10,256 bases of DNA from a bacterium. GTDB taxonomy: Bacteria; Actinomycetota; Acidimicrobiia; Acidimicrobiales; Bin134. The position numbers and the translations under genes are program-made. Below the pieces are notes generated by a model that saw only the letters and a list, made by a program, of their open reading frames with translations, had not been told where the DNA came from and did not search any database. The stretch spans positions 1 to 10,256 of the forward strand of contig JAPPKI010000120.1 of the NCBI GenBank assembly GCA_028820035.1, in the 5' to 3' direction. Of the stretch, positions 1 to 7,483 are shown piece after piece (within the stretch, counting starts at the first letter, position 1; every line of letters starts with the position of its first letter).

Positions 1-1056
1 GTGCGGGGGATGATCGCCGACCCCGAGCTGGTAGCCAAGGCCCGCGACGGCCGGGAAAGCGAGATCCGCCCCTGCATCGGCACCTCGGTGGGCTGCGTAG
101 CCCGGTTCATGGTGGCCGGAAAGATGCGGTGCGTTGTCAACACCGCCGCCGGCCAGGAGACCAAAGTGCCGTTCGAACCGCTCGACCGGGTGGCCGAGCC
201 CAAGCGTGTGCTCGTGGCCGGGGGCGGTCCCGCTGGCCTGGAGGCAGCCCGCACTGCGGCCCTGAGAGGCCACGATGTGATCCTCTACGAGATGACCGGC
301 GAACTAGGCGGCCAGGTGCGCATGGCCGCCTCAGCCCCCCCTCGATCCGACCTGGGGGCGATCACCGCCTTCCTGGCCGACGAGCTCGACCGCCTCGGCG
401 TGACCGTGAAGCTCCGCTCCCCCGTCGATCCCGACGTGGTGGCCGAGGAGCGGCCCGATGAGCTGATCATCGCCACCGGCACCACCCCCCGCCGGGGCTT
501 CCAGATCTCCGCGCCATCAACATCGGTCCCCGGCGCCGACCTACCCCACGTTTACACCAGTTGGGAGGTGCTGGGTTTCGGCGGCCGAGCCGCTATCGGC
601 GACAAGGCAGTGGTGTTCGACGACACCGGCACGTTCGAGGCCATTTCGGTGTGCGATGCCCTGATGGCCACGGGCGCAGAGGTGACCTTCCTCAGCCGCC
701 ACGAGCAGCTTGGCGCGACGATCCTGTATCCAGCCGCCACCGTGGAAGCCAGCCGGGAACGGCTGTTCAGCGGACCATTTTCCTTCACTCCCGCAGTGGC
801 GCTCCGGGAGATCACGCCCGAGGGTGTTGTGGCCCGCGACCTGGGCACCTACACCGAGAGGAGCTTCGAGGCCGACACTGTGGTAGTCGTCAGCTACCAC
901 GACTGCAATAGCGGCCTGGCCGACCACCTGCGCTCGGAAGTGGATGAACGATCCAACGCACCTCGCTTCAACATGCACCTAGTGGGCGACGTCAACGGCA
1001 CCAACAGCATCATGGCCGCCATCCACGCCGGCGCCCGAGTAGGCCGGGTGCTCTAA
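1..1056 (+). CDS. FadH/old yellow enzyme-type NAD(P)H:flavin oxidoreductase, C-terminal part (5' end outside window)
   Basis: The visible 351 residues correspond to the end of the FMN-binding TIM barrel (GMIADPELVAKARDGR, residues 3-18), the iron-sulfur segment, and the FAD/NAD(P)-binding half of a 2,4-dienoyl-CoA reductase or trimethylamine dehydrogenase-like enzyme. Such enzymes pass electrons from NAD(P)H through FAD and a 4Fe-4S cluster to FMN and reduce enones or demethylate amines; the substrate here cannot be told. A dinucleotide-binding GGGPAGLEAA lies at residues 74-83, with acidic E97 at the end of the second strand. The C-terminal GD...AIHAGARVGR fits the closing FAD-binding segment. 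Family members are usually about 650-700 residues, so about half is missing and the GTG at base 1 is probably not the true start. The cluster motif has Cys25, Cys32 and Cys44 in FadH spacing, but Thr28 (codon 82-84) replaces the usual second Cys. It ends 38 bases before uvrB on the same strand. Confidence 0.85.
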   Translation: MRGMIADPELVAKARDGRESEIRPCIGTSVGCVARFMVAGKMRCVVNTAAGQETKVPFEPLDRVAEPKRVLVAGGGPAGLEAARTAALRGHDVILYEMTGELGGQVRMAASAPPRSDLGAITAFLADELDRLGVTVKLRSPVDPDVVAEERPDELIIATGTTPRRGFQISAPSTSVPGADLPHVYTSWEVLGFGGRAAIGDKAVVFDDTGTFEAISVCDALMATGAEVTFLSRHEQLGATILYPAATVEASRERLFSGPFSFTPAVALREITPEGVVARDLGTYTERSFEADTVVVVSYHDCNSGLADHLRSEVDERSNAPRFNMHLVGDVNGTNSIMAAIHAGARVGRVL

Positions 1057-1081
1057 CGGCTGATCCTCAGTAGGAAGTCGG

Positions 1082-1094
1082 TAGCATCCCATAG
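1082..1094 (+). promoter_or_regulatory. Candidate leaderless promoter (-10 TAGCAT) for uvrB
   Basis: TAGCAT at 1082-1087 matches the actinobacterial -10 pattern TANNNT and lies 7 bases before the GTG start of uvrB, where transcription would begin at or next to the start codon. The only purine-rich stretch upstream, AGGAAG at 1072-1077, is 17 bases from the GTG, too far for a normal Shine-Dalgarno. A weak -35-like CTGATC at 1060-1065 is 16 bases upstream. The same TAGCATC heptamer occurs upstream of two other genes in the window. Inferred from sequence only. Confidence 0.42.
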
Positions 1095-3134
1095 GTGAGC
1101 AGCTTGGGGGACGCAGCCTTTCGGATGGTGTCGTCATTCGAGCCGGCCGGGGATCAACCCAAGGCCATAGCTGCGCTTTCAGAGGGGTTGGAGCGGGGCG
1201 ACCGGTTCCAGACGCTGTTGGGCATCACGGGATCGGGCAAAAGCGCCACGGTGGCCTGGACCATCGAGCAGGTGCAGCGGCCCACTCTGGTGCTGGCGCC
1301 CAACAAGTCGCTGGCCGCCCAGTTGGCCAATGAGATGCGGGAGTTCTTCCCCGACAATCGGGTGGAGTACTTCGTGTCGTACTACGACTACTACCAGCCC
1401 GAGGCCTACATGCCGGCTTCCGATACCTACATCGAGAAGGACTCGTCGGTGAACGACGAGATCGACCGGCTGCGCCACTCCACCACCGAGGCGCTGTTGA
1501 CCCGGCGGGACGTGATCGTGGTGGCGTCGGTGTCGTGCATCTACGGGCTGGGCGGCCCTGACGAGTACAAGAACCTGCTGTGCATTGCCAAAACAGGCCA
1601 GAGCTACGACCAGCGCGACCTGCTGCGTCGGCTGGTGGACATGCAGTACGAGCGCAACGACACCAATCTGGTGCGGGGCCGTTTCCGGGTGCGGGGCGAC
1701 GTCATCGAGGTTCACCCTGCGTATGAGGAGTTTGTGGTTCGCATCCAGCTGTTCGGCGATGAGGTAGAGCAGATCACAACCATCGACCCGGTAACCGGCG
1801 AGCGGCTCCACACCCTGAGCGAGGTGGTGGTGTTTCCTGCCACCCACTATGTGGCGGGCGACGAGCGGATGCGCCAGGCCATCGAGGGCATCGAGGATGA
1901 GCTCCAGGAGCGGCTGGCCTATTTCGACAAGGAGGGGAAGCTGCTGGAGGCCCAGCGGCTGCGGATGCGCACCACCTACGACCTGGAGATGATGCAGGAG
2001 ATCGGCTTCTGCAACGGCATCGAGAACTACTCCCGCCACATCGACGGGCGGGCCCCCGGTGAGCGGCCCTACACCCTGCTGGACTACTTCCCCGAAGACT
2101 TCATCACCGTGATCGACGAATCCCACGTGGCCGTTCCCCAGCTTCACGGCCAGTTTGAAGGCGATCGCAGTCGCAAGAACACGCTGGTGGACCACGGCTT
2201 CCGGCTGCCGTCTGCGGTGGACAACCGGCCGCTGCGGTTCGAGGAGGTCATGGAGCGGGTGGGCCAGGTGGTATTTCTGTCGGCCACCCCCAGCGACTAC
2301 GAGATCAGCGTCTCTGATCAGGTGGTGGAGCAGATCGTGCGTCCGACCGGGCTAGTGGATCCCGAAGTGCAGGTACGCCCCACCAAGGGCCAGATCGACG
2401 ACCTGATGAAGCTCATCGAGGACCGCACCGAGGCAAGCCAGCGGGTGCTGGTTACCACCTTGACCAAGAAGATGGCCGAGGACCTCACCGAGTACCTGTT
2501 GGAGCTGGGGGTGCGGGTCCGCTACCTGCACAGCGAGGTGGACACCATCGAGCGGATCGAGATCCTCCGCGACCTGCGGTTAGGCGAGTTCGACGTGCTG
2601 GTGGGCATCAACCTGCTGCGGGAGGGCCTGGATCTGCCCGAGGTGTCGCTGGTGGCCATCCTCGACGCCGACAAGGAGGGGTTTCTGCGCAGTGAGACCT
2701 CGCTGATCCAGACCATCGGCCGGGCCGCGCGAAATGTGGACGGCCAGGTGATCATGTACGCCGACATGGTGACCGATTCCATGAGACGGGCGATCTCGGA
2801 GACCCACCGGCGGCGGGGATTGCAGCAAGCATTCAACGAGCAGCACGGCATCAACCCCCAGACCATCCGGAAGGCAGTCAGCGACATCCTGGCCGAGCTG
2901 CGCCCGGCCGAAGACGGGGTGCCCATCCCTGGCGGGGCCCAGCGCTCCCGTTCGATGGATCAGCCTCGGCGGCGCCCCGAGGTGATCGACTTAGACACCG
3001 GCGGCATCGAGCGCCTTATCCACACTCTCAGTGAGGAGATGAACGACGCCGCCGCCGAGTTGAAGTTCGAGTACGCCGCCCGCCTACGAGACGAGATCAA
3101 AGACTTGCAGCGCGATCTGCGGGCAATGGTCTGA
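1095..3134 (+). CDS. uvrB: UvrABC excision nuclease subunit B (UvrB)
   Basis: UvrB is the damage-verifying ATPase of nucleotide excision repair. It is loaded by UvrA, inserts a beta-hairpin between the DNA strands and then recruits UvrC for incision. All hallmarks are present in 679 residues, a normal length: [11 protein letters not shown] at 15-25; Walker A GITGSGKS at 43-50; the tyrosine-rich DNA-clamping hairpin from Y92 ([14 protein letters not shown]); Walker B/DEAD-like DESH at 341-344; the helicase motif VI region QTIGRAARN at 539-547; and a C-terminal UVR domain of about 40 residues that contacts UvrC. The GTG at 1095 is preferred over the ATG at 1125 because Phe9 lies in the conserved block before VSSFEP, which the shorter form would lose. 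There is no close Shine-Dalgarno; a -10-like box sits 7 bases upstream. It converges on rpsA with 45 bases between stop codons, and no strong terminator is seen there. Confidence 0.98.
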   Translation: MSSLGDAAFRMVSSFEPAGDQPKAIAALSEGLERGDRFQTLLGITGSGKSATVAWTIEQVQRPTLVLAPNKSLAAQLANEMREFFPDNRVEYFVSYYDYYQPEAYMPASDTYIEKDSSVNDEIDRLRHSTTEALLTRRDVIVVASVSCIYGLGGPDEYKNLLCIAKTGQSYDQRDLLRRLVDMQYERNDTNLVRGRFRVRGDVIEVHPAYEEFVVRIQLFGDEVEQITTIDPVTGERLHTLSEVVVFPATHYVAGDERMRQAIEGIEDELQERLAYFDKEGKLLEAQRLRMRTTYDLEMMQEIGFCNGIENYSRHIDGRAPGERPYTLLDYFPEDFITVIDESHVAVPQLHGQFEGDRSRKNTLVDHGFRLPSAVDNRPLRFEEVMERVGQVVFLSATPSDYEISVSDQVVEQIVRPTGLVDPEVQVRPTKGQIDDLMKLIEDRTEASQRVLVTTLTKKMAEDLTEYLLELGVRVRYLHSEVDTIERIEILRDLRLGEFDVLVGINLLREGLDLPEVSLVAILDADKEGFLRSETSLIQTIGRAARNVDGQVIMYADMVTDSMRRAISETHRRRGLQQAFNEQHGINPQTIRKAVSDILAELRPAEDGVPIPGGAQRSRSMDQPRRRPEVIDLDTGGIERLIHTLSEEMNDAAAELKFEYAARLRDEIKDLQRDLRAMV

Positions 3135-3179
3135 GATCAACTCTCTTCCAGGACGTTTTCTTCTTGGGGCAGCCTTCGC

Positions 3180-4649
3180 CTAGGCCTGCTCGACCGGCTC
3201 CTCGATGGCCGCTTCGAGAGCCTCTGAGACGTCTTCTCTGCCATCATGCTCGGCGGGAGCTTCGAGAGCCTCTGAGACGTCTTCGCTGCCATCATGCTCG
3301 GCGGGAGCTTCGAGAGCCTCGCCGGACTCGGAGTAGTACTCGGCCCACGCCAGATCTTGGTCGGCGGCCACATCCTCGTTGACCGCGCCGATGTAGTTGC
3401 CCTCGGCGTCGTAGGCGTGCTCACCGAAGTGCTCCTGGAACTCGGCGGCCACCACACCGCCCTCGGCGGCCTGCTTGATCGACAGGCTGATGCGGCGGCG
3501 GTTGATGTCGAGGTCGATGATCTTCACCCACAGTTCCTCGCCGGGGGTAACCACCTGCTCGGGCAAGTCGATGTGGTGGGAGGAGATCTCCGAGATGTGC
3601 ACCAAGCCCTCGATGCTCTCGCCCACCTGCACGAAGGCCCCGAACGGCACCAGCTTGGTGACCCGGCCGTACACCAGCTCGCCCACTTGGTGGCTGGTGG
3701 CGAACTCCTGCCAGGGATCCTGCTGGGTGGCCTTCAGCGACAGGCTGATGCGCTCCCGGTCGAGGTCCACTTCCAGCACCTGCACCTCGATCTCGTCGCC
3801 CACCTGCACCACGGCACTGGGGTGGTCTACGTGCTTCCACGACAGCTCCGACACGTGCACCAGCCCGTCCATGCCGCCCAGATCCACGAACGCCCCGAAG
3901 TTGACCACCGACGACACCACGCCGCTGCGGCGCTCGCCCGGCTTGAGGTTGTCGAGGAAGGCCTCGCGCTGCTCCTTCTCGGTCTCCTCCAGCCAGGCCC
4001 GGCGGGACAGCACCACGTTGTTGCGGTTCTTGTCCAGCTCGATGATCTTGGCCTCCAGGGTCTGGCCGATATAGGGCTGGAGGTCGCGCACCCGGCGCAG
4101 TTCCACCAGCGATGCGGGCAAGAAACCCCGCAGTCCGATGTCCACGATCAGGCCGCCCTTGACCACTTCGATCACGGGGCCAGAGACGGTTCCTTCCTTC
4201 TCCTTGACCTCTTCGATGTTGCCCCAGGCCCGCTCGTACTGGGCGCGCTTCTTCGACAGGATCAGGTGGCCGTCCTTGTCCTCCTTCTGGAGCACCAAGG
4301 CCTCGATCTCCTCGCCGAGGGTGACGATCTCGCCAGGGTCCACAACATTGCGGATGGACAGCTCCCGAGTGGGGATGATCCCCTCCGACTTGTAGCCGAT
4401 GTCCAGCAGCACCTCGTCGCGGTCAACCTTCACCACCTTGCCGGACACGATCTGGCCGTCTTCCACCTGGACCATGGTGGCGGTGTAGGCGTCGTCCAAG
4501 AACTGGTCTTCGATGTCCTGGTCGGTGATCTGACGGGGGACGTAGTTCCCCTCAGCGTCAAAGGTTCCCACACCGTCGGGGGCGTCGATCACAGCCGTGG
4601 CGGCTGGCGGTGCGGGTTGGGTGGATGGGGCGGTATCGAGGTCGGACAC
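3180..4649 (-). CDS. rpsA: 30S ribosomal protein S1, four S1 domains with repetitive acidic tail
   Basis: S1 binds mRNA on the small ribosomal subunit and helps place leaders for translation initiation. Four S1 (OB-fold) domains can be read at roughly residues 65-136, 151-219, 236-307 and 322-393. Diagnostic stretches are KVDRDEVLLDIGYKSEG, ELDKNRNNVVLSRRAWLE, NFGAFVDLGGMDGLVHVSEL and PFGAFVQVGESIEGLVHISE. The 489-residue length and four-domain layout match actinobacterial S1; Gram-negative S1 has six domains. The last ~95 residues are acidic and hold a 16-residue tandem repeat. DAEGNY occurs both at 31-36 and at 414-419. The start is GTG at 4649, with GAGG (4661-4664, minus strand) 11 bases upstream. 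It lies 98 bases downstream of polA on the same strand and converges on uvrB. The order polA-rpsA is conserved in mycobacteria; coaE, which follows rpsA there, is absent. Confidence 0.97.
   Translation of the reverse strand: MSDLDTAPSTQPAPPAATAVIDAPDGVGTFDAEGNYVPRQITDQDIEDQFLDDAYTATMVQVEDGQIVSGKVVKVDRDEVLLDIGYKSEGIIPTRELSIRNVVDPGEIVTLGEEIEALVLQKEDKDGHLILSKKRAQYERAWGNIEEVKEKEGTVSGPVIEVVKGGLIVDIGLRGFLPASLVELRRVRDLQPYIGQTLEAKIIELDKNRNNVVLSRRAWLEETEKEQREAFLDNLKPGERRSGVVSSVVNFGAFVDLGGMDGLVHVSELSWKHVDHPSAVVQVGDEIEVQVLEVDLDRERISLSLKATQQDPWQEFATSHQVGELVYGRVTKLVPFGAFVQVGESIEGLVHISEISSHHIDLPEQVVTPGEELWVKIIDLDINRRRISLSIKQAAEGGVVAAEFQEHFGEHAYDAEGNYIGAVNEDVAADQDLAWAEYYSESGEALEAPAEHDGSEDVSEALEAPAEHDGREDVSEALEAAIEEPVEQA
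3211..3325 (-). repeat. 48-bp tandem repeat, about 2.4 copies, inside the rpsA 3' end
   Basis: Two 48-base units at 3211-3258 and 3259-3306 appear to differ at a single base, and a third copy begins at 3307 before diverging. In the S1 reading frame each unit is 16 residues, SEALEAPAEHDG(S/R)EDV, so the array keeps the frame and lengthens the acidic tail. Near-identity of the copies suggests a recent duplication, such as replication slippage. Confidence 0.9.
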
Positions 4650-4660
4650 GTTGAGTTGAG

Positions 4661-4672
4661 CCTCACAGGAGG
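4661..4672 (-). promoter_or_regulatory. rpsA Shine-Dalgarno within a small inverted repeat
   Basis: On the minus strand the leader reads CCTC-CTGT-GAGG (4672 down to 4661). GAGG is the only Shine-Dalgarno-like element before the GTG at 4649, with an 11-base spacer. It can pair with the CCTC just upstream to form a 4-bp hairpin with a 4-base loop, which could weaken ribosome access. The stem is short, so the regulatory reading is tentative; the GAGG as ribosome-binding site is better supported. Confidence 0.35.
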
Positions 4673-4720
4673 AAGTGGATAGGACAATGGGCGCGGCGCA
4701 GCAGCCTGAACCGGCCCGTT

Positions 4721-4727
4721 GATGCTA
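4721..4727 (-). promoter_or_regulatory. TAGCATC box upstream of rpsA (possible -10 element)
   Basis: The minus strand carries TAGCATC between the polA stop and the rpsA start, identical to the heptamer before uvrB and before the coiled-coil gene. As a -10 element it would give an rpsA transcript with a leader of roughly 65 bases, unlike the leaderless layout at the other two. No convincing -35 is visible, so rpsA may simply be read through from polA. Confidence 0.22.
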
Positions 4728-4747
4728 ACAGCACGCCTTGTACTGGG

Positions 4748-7483
4748 CTACTTGGCGTCGGCCCAGGTATGCCCCGACGACAGGTGTACTTCGAGGGGAA
4801 CCCTCAGGTCGTAGGCCTCGGCCATTGTTTCCACGGTGAGCTTGGCCACGCCTTCGTGCTCGCCTTCGGGAACCTCCAGAATCACCTCGTCGTGTACTTG
4901 GAGGATGATGCGGCTGGCGAACCCCCGGTCTTGGAGCGCGTGGTCGAGCCTCACCAGGGCCACTTTGAAGATGTCGGCAGCCAAACCCTGGATGCCGGCA
5001 TTCATGGCCTGGCGCTCGGCCGCTTGGCGAAGCCGAAAGTTGGAGGAGTTGATCTCGGGAATCCGAAGCCGCCGCCCGAACAGGGTCTCGGTGTAGCCCC
5101 GGGACCGGGCCTCGGCCACCGCTCGATCCATGTACTCCCGCAGCGCGGGGAAGGCCCCGAAGTAGGCGTCGAGGATCACCGCGGCCTCTCCGGTGGGGAT
5201 GTTCAGCCGCGATCCCAAGCCGTAGGCCTCCATGCCGTAAGCCAGACCGTAGGAAACCATCTTGGCGGTGGACCGCTCCTCGATGCCCACCGCCCCGGGA
5301 TCGATGCCGAACACCTGGGCGGCCACGGAGGTGTGGACGTCCTGGCCCGACTCGAAGGCATGGATCAGCCCGGGATCCTCGGCCAGGTGGGCAATGCAGC
5401 GCAGCTCGATCTGGTTGTAGTCGGCCACCAACAGCTCGCAGCCCTCCGCCGCCACGAACACCTCCCGGAACACCCGCCCGGTCTCGGTGCGCACCGGGAT
5501 GTTGTGCAGATTCGGCGCATCGGAGCTGAGCCGCCCGGTGCGGGCCACCGTCTGGTTGAACGTGGCCCGGATGCGGTTGTCGGGCTCGAGCCCCACGGCG
5601 GCCACCAGGCCCTCCCCGTAGGTGGAGCGCAGCTTCTCCACCTCCCGGTAGTCCAGCAGCGCATCCACCACCGGATGCTCGCCCCGCAGCTTCTCCAGGG
5701 TGCCGGCGTCGGTGGAGTAGGCCCCTGTCTTGGTCTTCTTCTGAGGGGGAAGGCCCAGCTTGTCGAACAGCAGCTCGCCCACCTGCTTGGAGGAGTTCAC
5801 GTTGAAGCTCCCCTCCCCCGCGGCATCGATCACCAGCGCCCGAAGCCGCTCGGCGTCGGCCACCAGCCGGTCGCGCAAGCCGGTCAGTCCTTCTACGTCC
5901 ACCCCGATGCCCATGTGCTCCATGCGGGCCAGCACCCGAACCAGGGGCACCTCCATGTCATCGTTGAGGCCTCTCAGGCCTTGGGCGTCCAAGGCGTCCA
6001 GGAGTGGAGCAGCCAGATGGGACGCGGCCAGGGCTTGAAGGCCGGCCTGCATCGCCGGCGCCACCGAATCGCCGGAATCGTCATCGAACAGCCGGCCCTC
6101 GTCGGGCTGATCGATCCCCGGCAACTCCATCGCCGTATGCGTACGCATCAGATCGTCGAGTCCGAATCGCCCGCTGGCCGGGTCCAGGAGGTAGGCGGCG
6201 ATCTGGGCATCCAGGGTAAGCCCGGAGGCATCGATGCCCTGTGAGAGAAGCCACAAGACAAACGGCTTGACGTCGTGGCCCATGAAGGGGGTGCCAGCGC
6301 TGAAGAATGCGGCCAGTGCGTCGTGGCCCGAGGATTCCAACAGCTCGGAGGGCAGCCACACCGCTTGGCCAGCGCCTCGGTCGGCAACCAGAGCCAGGCC
6401 CAGCAGCCGGCGTCGATGGGGTTGGCTCCGGTCGAACGGGTCGCCCCAACCTGCGGCCAGGGCCACCGGCTCGCCGCTATCGGCCAGCCGATTCAGCGCT
6501 TCGACGGCGGCATCTGCGGTGGAGATGGTCTCTACCGCAGCCTCCAATGCCCCACCAGCGTCGCCGTCGCCGCCCAGATCCACATCCAGCACCTCGGTCA
6601 CGAAGTCGCGGAGGCTCCTGAACTCCAAGAAGTCGAACAGCTCCTCGATCTCGGCGGTCTTCGGCGGGGCCAAGCCCAAATCGTCCACGCCCAGATCGAG
6701 GGGGACGTCTCGCAGCAGCTCCATCAGCTCCAAATTCAACTTCACCCGCTCTTGGGCCTCGTCCAGGTTCTGCTGGAGCTTCGGGGTCTGGTCGGCCACA
6801 TGCTGATACAGCTCGTCGATGGAACCGTAGGCGTTGATCAGCTTGGCCGCGGTCTTCTCCCCCACCCCGTTCACACCGGGCAGGTTGTCGGAGGGATCGC
6901 CTCGCAGGGCGGCGTAGGCCACGTAGTCCGACGGCTTCACCCCGGTGCGCTCCTCAATGCCGGCCTCGTCGTAGAGGGCGTAGTCGGACACCCCCCGCTT
7001 GTTGTAAAGCACCCGAATGTGGGGGTCTTCCACCAGTTGGTAGGCATCCCGGTCGCCGGTGACCACGATTACGTTCTCGCCCCGGTCGCGGGCTTGAGTG
7101 GCCAGCGTGGCGATCACATCGTCGGCCTCCACTCCGACGTGGTCCACCGCGGCGATCCCCAGCGTGTCCACCAGCTGGCGGACAATGCCCATCTGCTGGC
7201 GCAGCGCTTCGGGAGTCTCCTCGCGGTTGGCCTTATAGCTGGACTCCCGCTCGTGGCGGAAGGTCGGCTCGCGCCGGTCGAAGGCCACCCCTACCCGGTC
7301 GGGACCGTGGTCGCGCAGGAGTGTCAGCAGCATTCTGGTGAAGCCGTATACCGCGTTGGTCACCTGCCCACTGGCGGTGGTCATGTCTTCAGGTACGGCG
7401 AAAAACGCTCGATAGACCAGCGAGTTCCCGTCCACCAGCATCACGGTTCCCGGATCCTGGCCCGCGGCGCCCCCCTCAGCCAT
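4748..7483 (-). CDS. polA: DNA polymerase I (5'-nuclease, inactive proofreading domain, polymerase)
   Basis: Pol I fills repair gaps and removes RNA primers. With ATG at 7483 as start it has 911 residues. The N-terminal 5'-nuclease domain (to ~300) shows LVDGNSLVYRAFFA with D18, VEADDVIATLA, VTGDRDAYQLV and a helix-hairpin-helix GVNGVGEKTAAKLI. The middle domain (~310-480) keeps the exonuclease fold (GHDVKPFVLWLL, AQIAAYLLDP), but the first catalytic motif reads VALAAGWGDP where active enzymes have DTE, so 3'-5' proofreading is probably lost. Polymerase motifs are motif A DYNQIELR from D688, motif B RSTAKMVSYGLAYG with K741 and Y745, and motif C HDE at 864-866. ATG 7483 is chosen because it overlaps the upstream stop by 8 bases (ATGGCTGA), exactly like the previous gene junction; GTG at 7489 would add two residues, and ATG at 7441 would give a shorter form still beginning MLVDGNSL. 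Confidence 0.97.
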   Translation of the reverse strand: MAEGGAAGQDPGTVMLVDGNSLVYRAFFAVPEDMTTASGQVTNAVYGFTRMLLTLLRDHGPDRVGVAFDRREPTFRHERESSYKANREETPEALRQQMGIVRQLVDTLGIAAVDHVGVEADDVIATLATQARDRGENVIVVTGDRDAYQLVEDPHIRVLYNKRGVSDYALYDEAGIEERTGVKPSDYVAYAALRGDPSDNLPGVNGVGEKTAAKLINAYGSIDELYQHVADQTPKLQQNLDEAQERVKLNLELMELLRDVPLDLGVDDLGLAPPKTAEIEELFDFLEFRSLRDFVTEVLDVDLGGDGDAGGALEAAVETISTADAAVEALNRLADSGEPVALAAGWGDPFDRSQPHRRRLLGLALVADRGAGQAVWLPSELLESSGHDALAAFFSAGTPFMGHDVKPFVLWLLSQGIDASGLTLDAQIAAYLLDPASGRFGLDDLMRTHTAMELPGIDQPDEGRLFDDDSGDSVAPAMQAGLQALAASHLAAPLLDALDAQGLRGLNDDMEVPLVRVLARMEHMGIGVDVEGLTGLRDRLVADAERLRALVIDAAGEGSFNVNSSKQVGELLFDKLGLPPQKKTKTGAYSTDAGTLEKLRGEHPVVDALLDYREVEKLRSTYGEGLVAAVGLEPDNRIRATFNQTVARTGRLSSDAPNLHNIPVRTETGRVFREVFVAAEGCELLVADYNQIELRCIAHLAEDPGLIHAFESGQDVHTSVAAQVFGIDPGAVGIEERSTAKMVSYGLAYGMEAYGLGSRLNIPTGEAAVILDAYFGAFPALREYMDRAVAEARSRGYTETLFGRRLRIPEINSSNFRLRQAAERQAMNAGIQGLAADIFKVALVRLDHALQDRGFASRIILQVHDEVILEVPEGEHEGVAKLTVETMAEAYDLRVPLEVHLSSGHTWADAK

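Noticed and set aside
1179..2195. Open frame on the minus strand opposite uvrB (338 codons)
   Set aside because: Shadow of uvrB; composition biased to Val/His/Leu with no motif.
3148..3167. Possible hairpin CCAGGA...TCTTGG between uvrB and rpsA as a terminator
   Set aside because: Six base pairs with one G-T wobble, an 8-base loop and no T tract; on the minus strand the wobble becomes a mismatch, so it is too weak to call.
3294..4682. Long open frame on the + strand opposite rpsA (462 codons)
   Set aside because: It is the GC-rich antisense shadow of rpsA; the S1 domains on the minus strand are unmistakable, and the shadow is a His/Leu/Val-rich sequence without domain features.
4769..6244. 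Long open frame on the + strand opposite polA (491 codons)
   Set aside because: Antisense shadow of polA with Gly/His/Leu-rich composition; all Pol I motifs lie on the minus strand.
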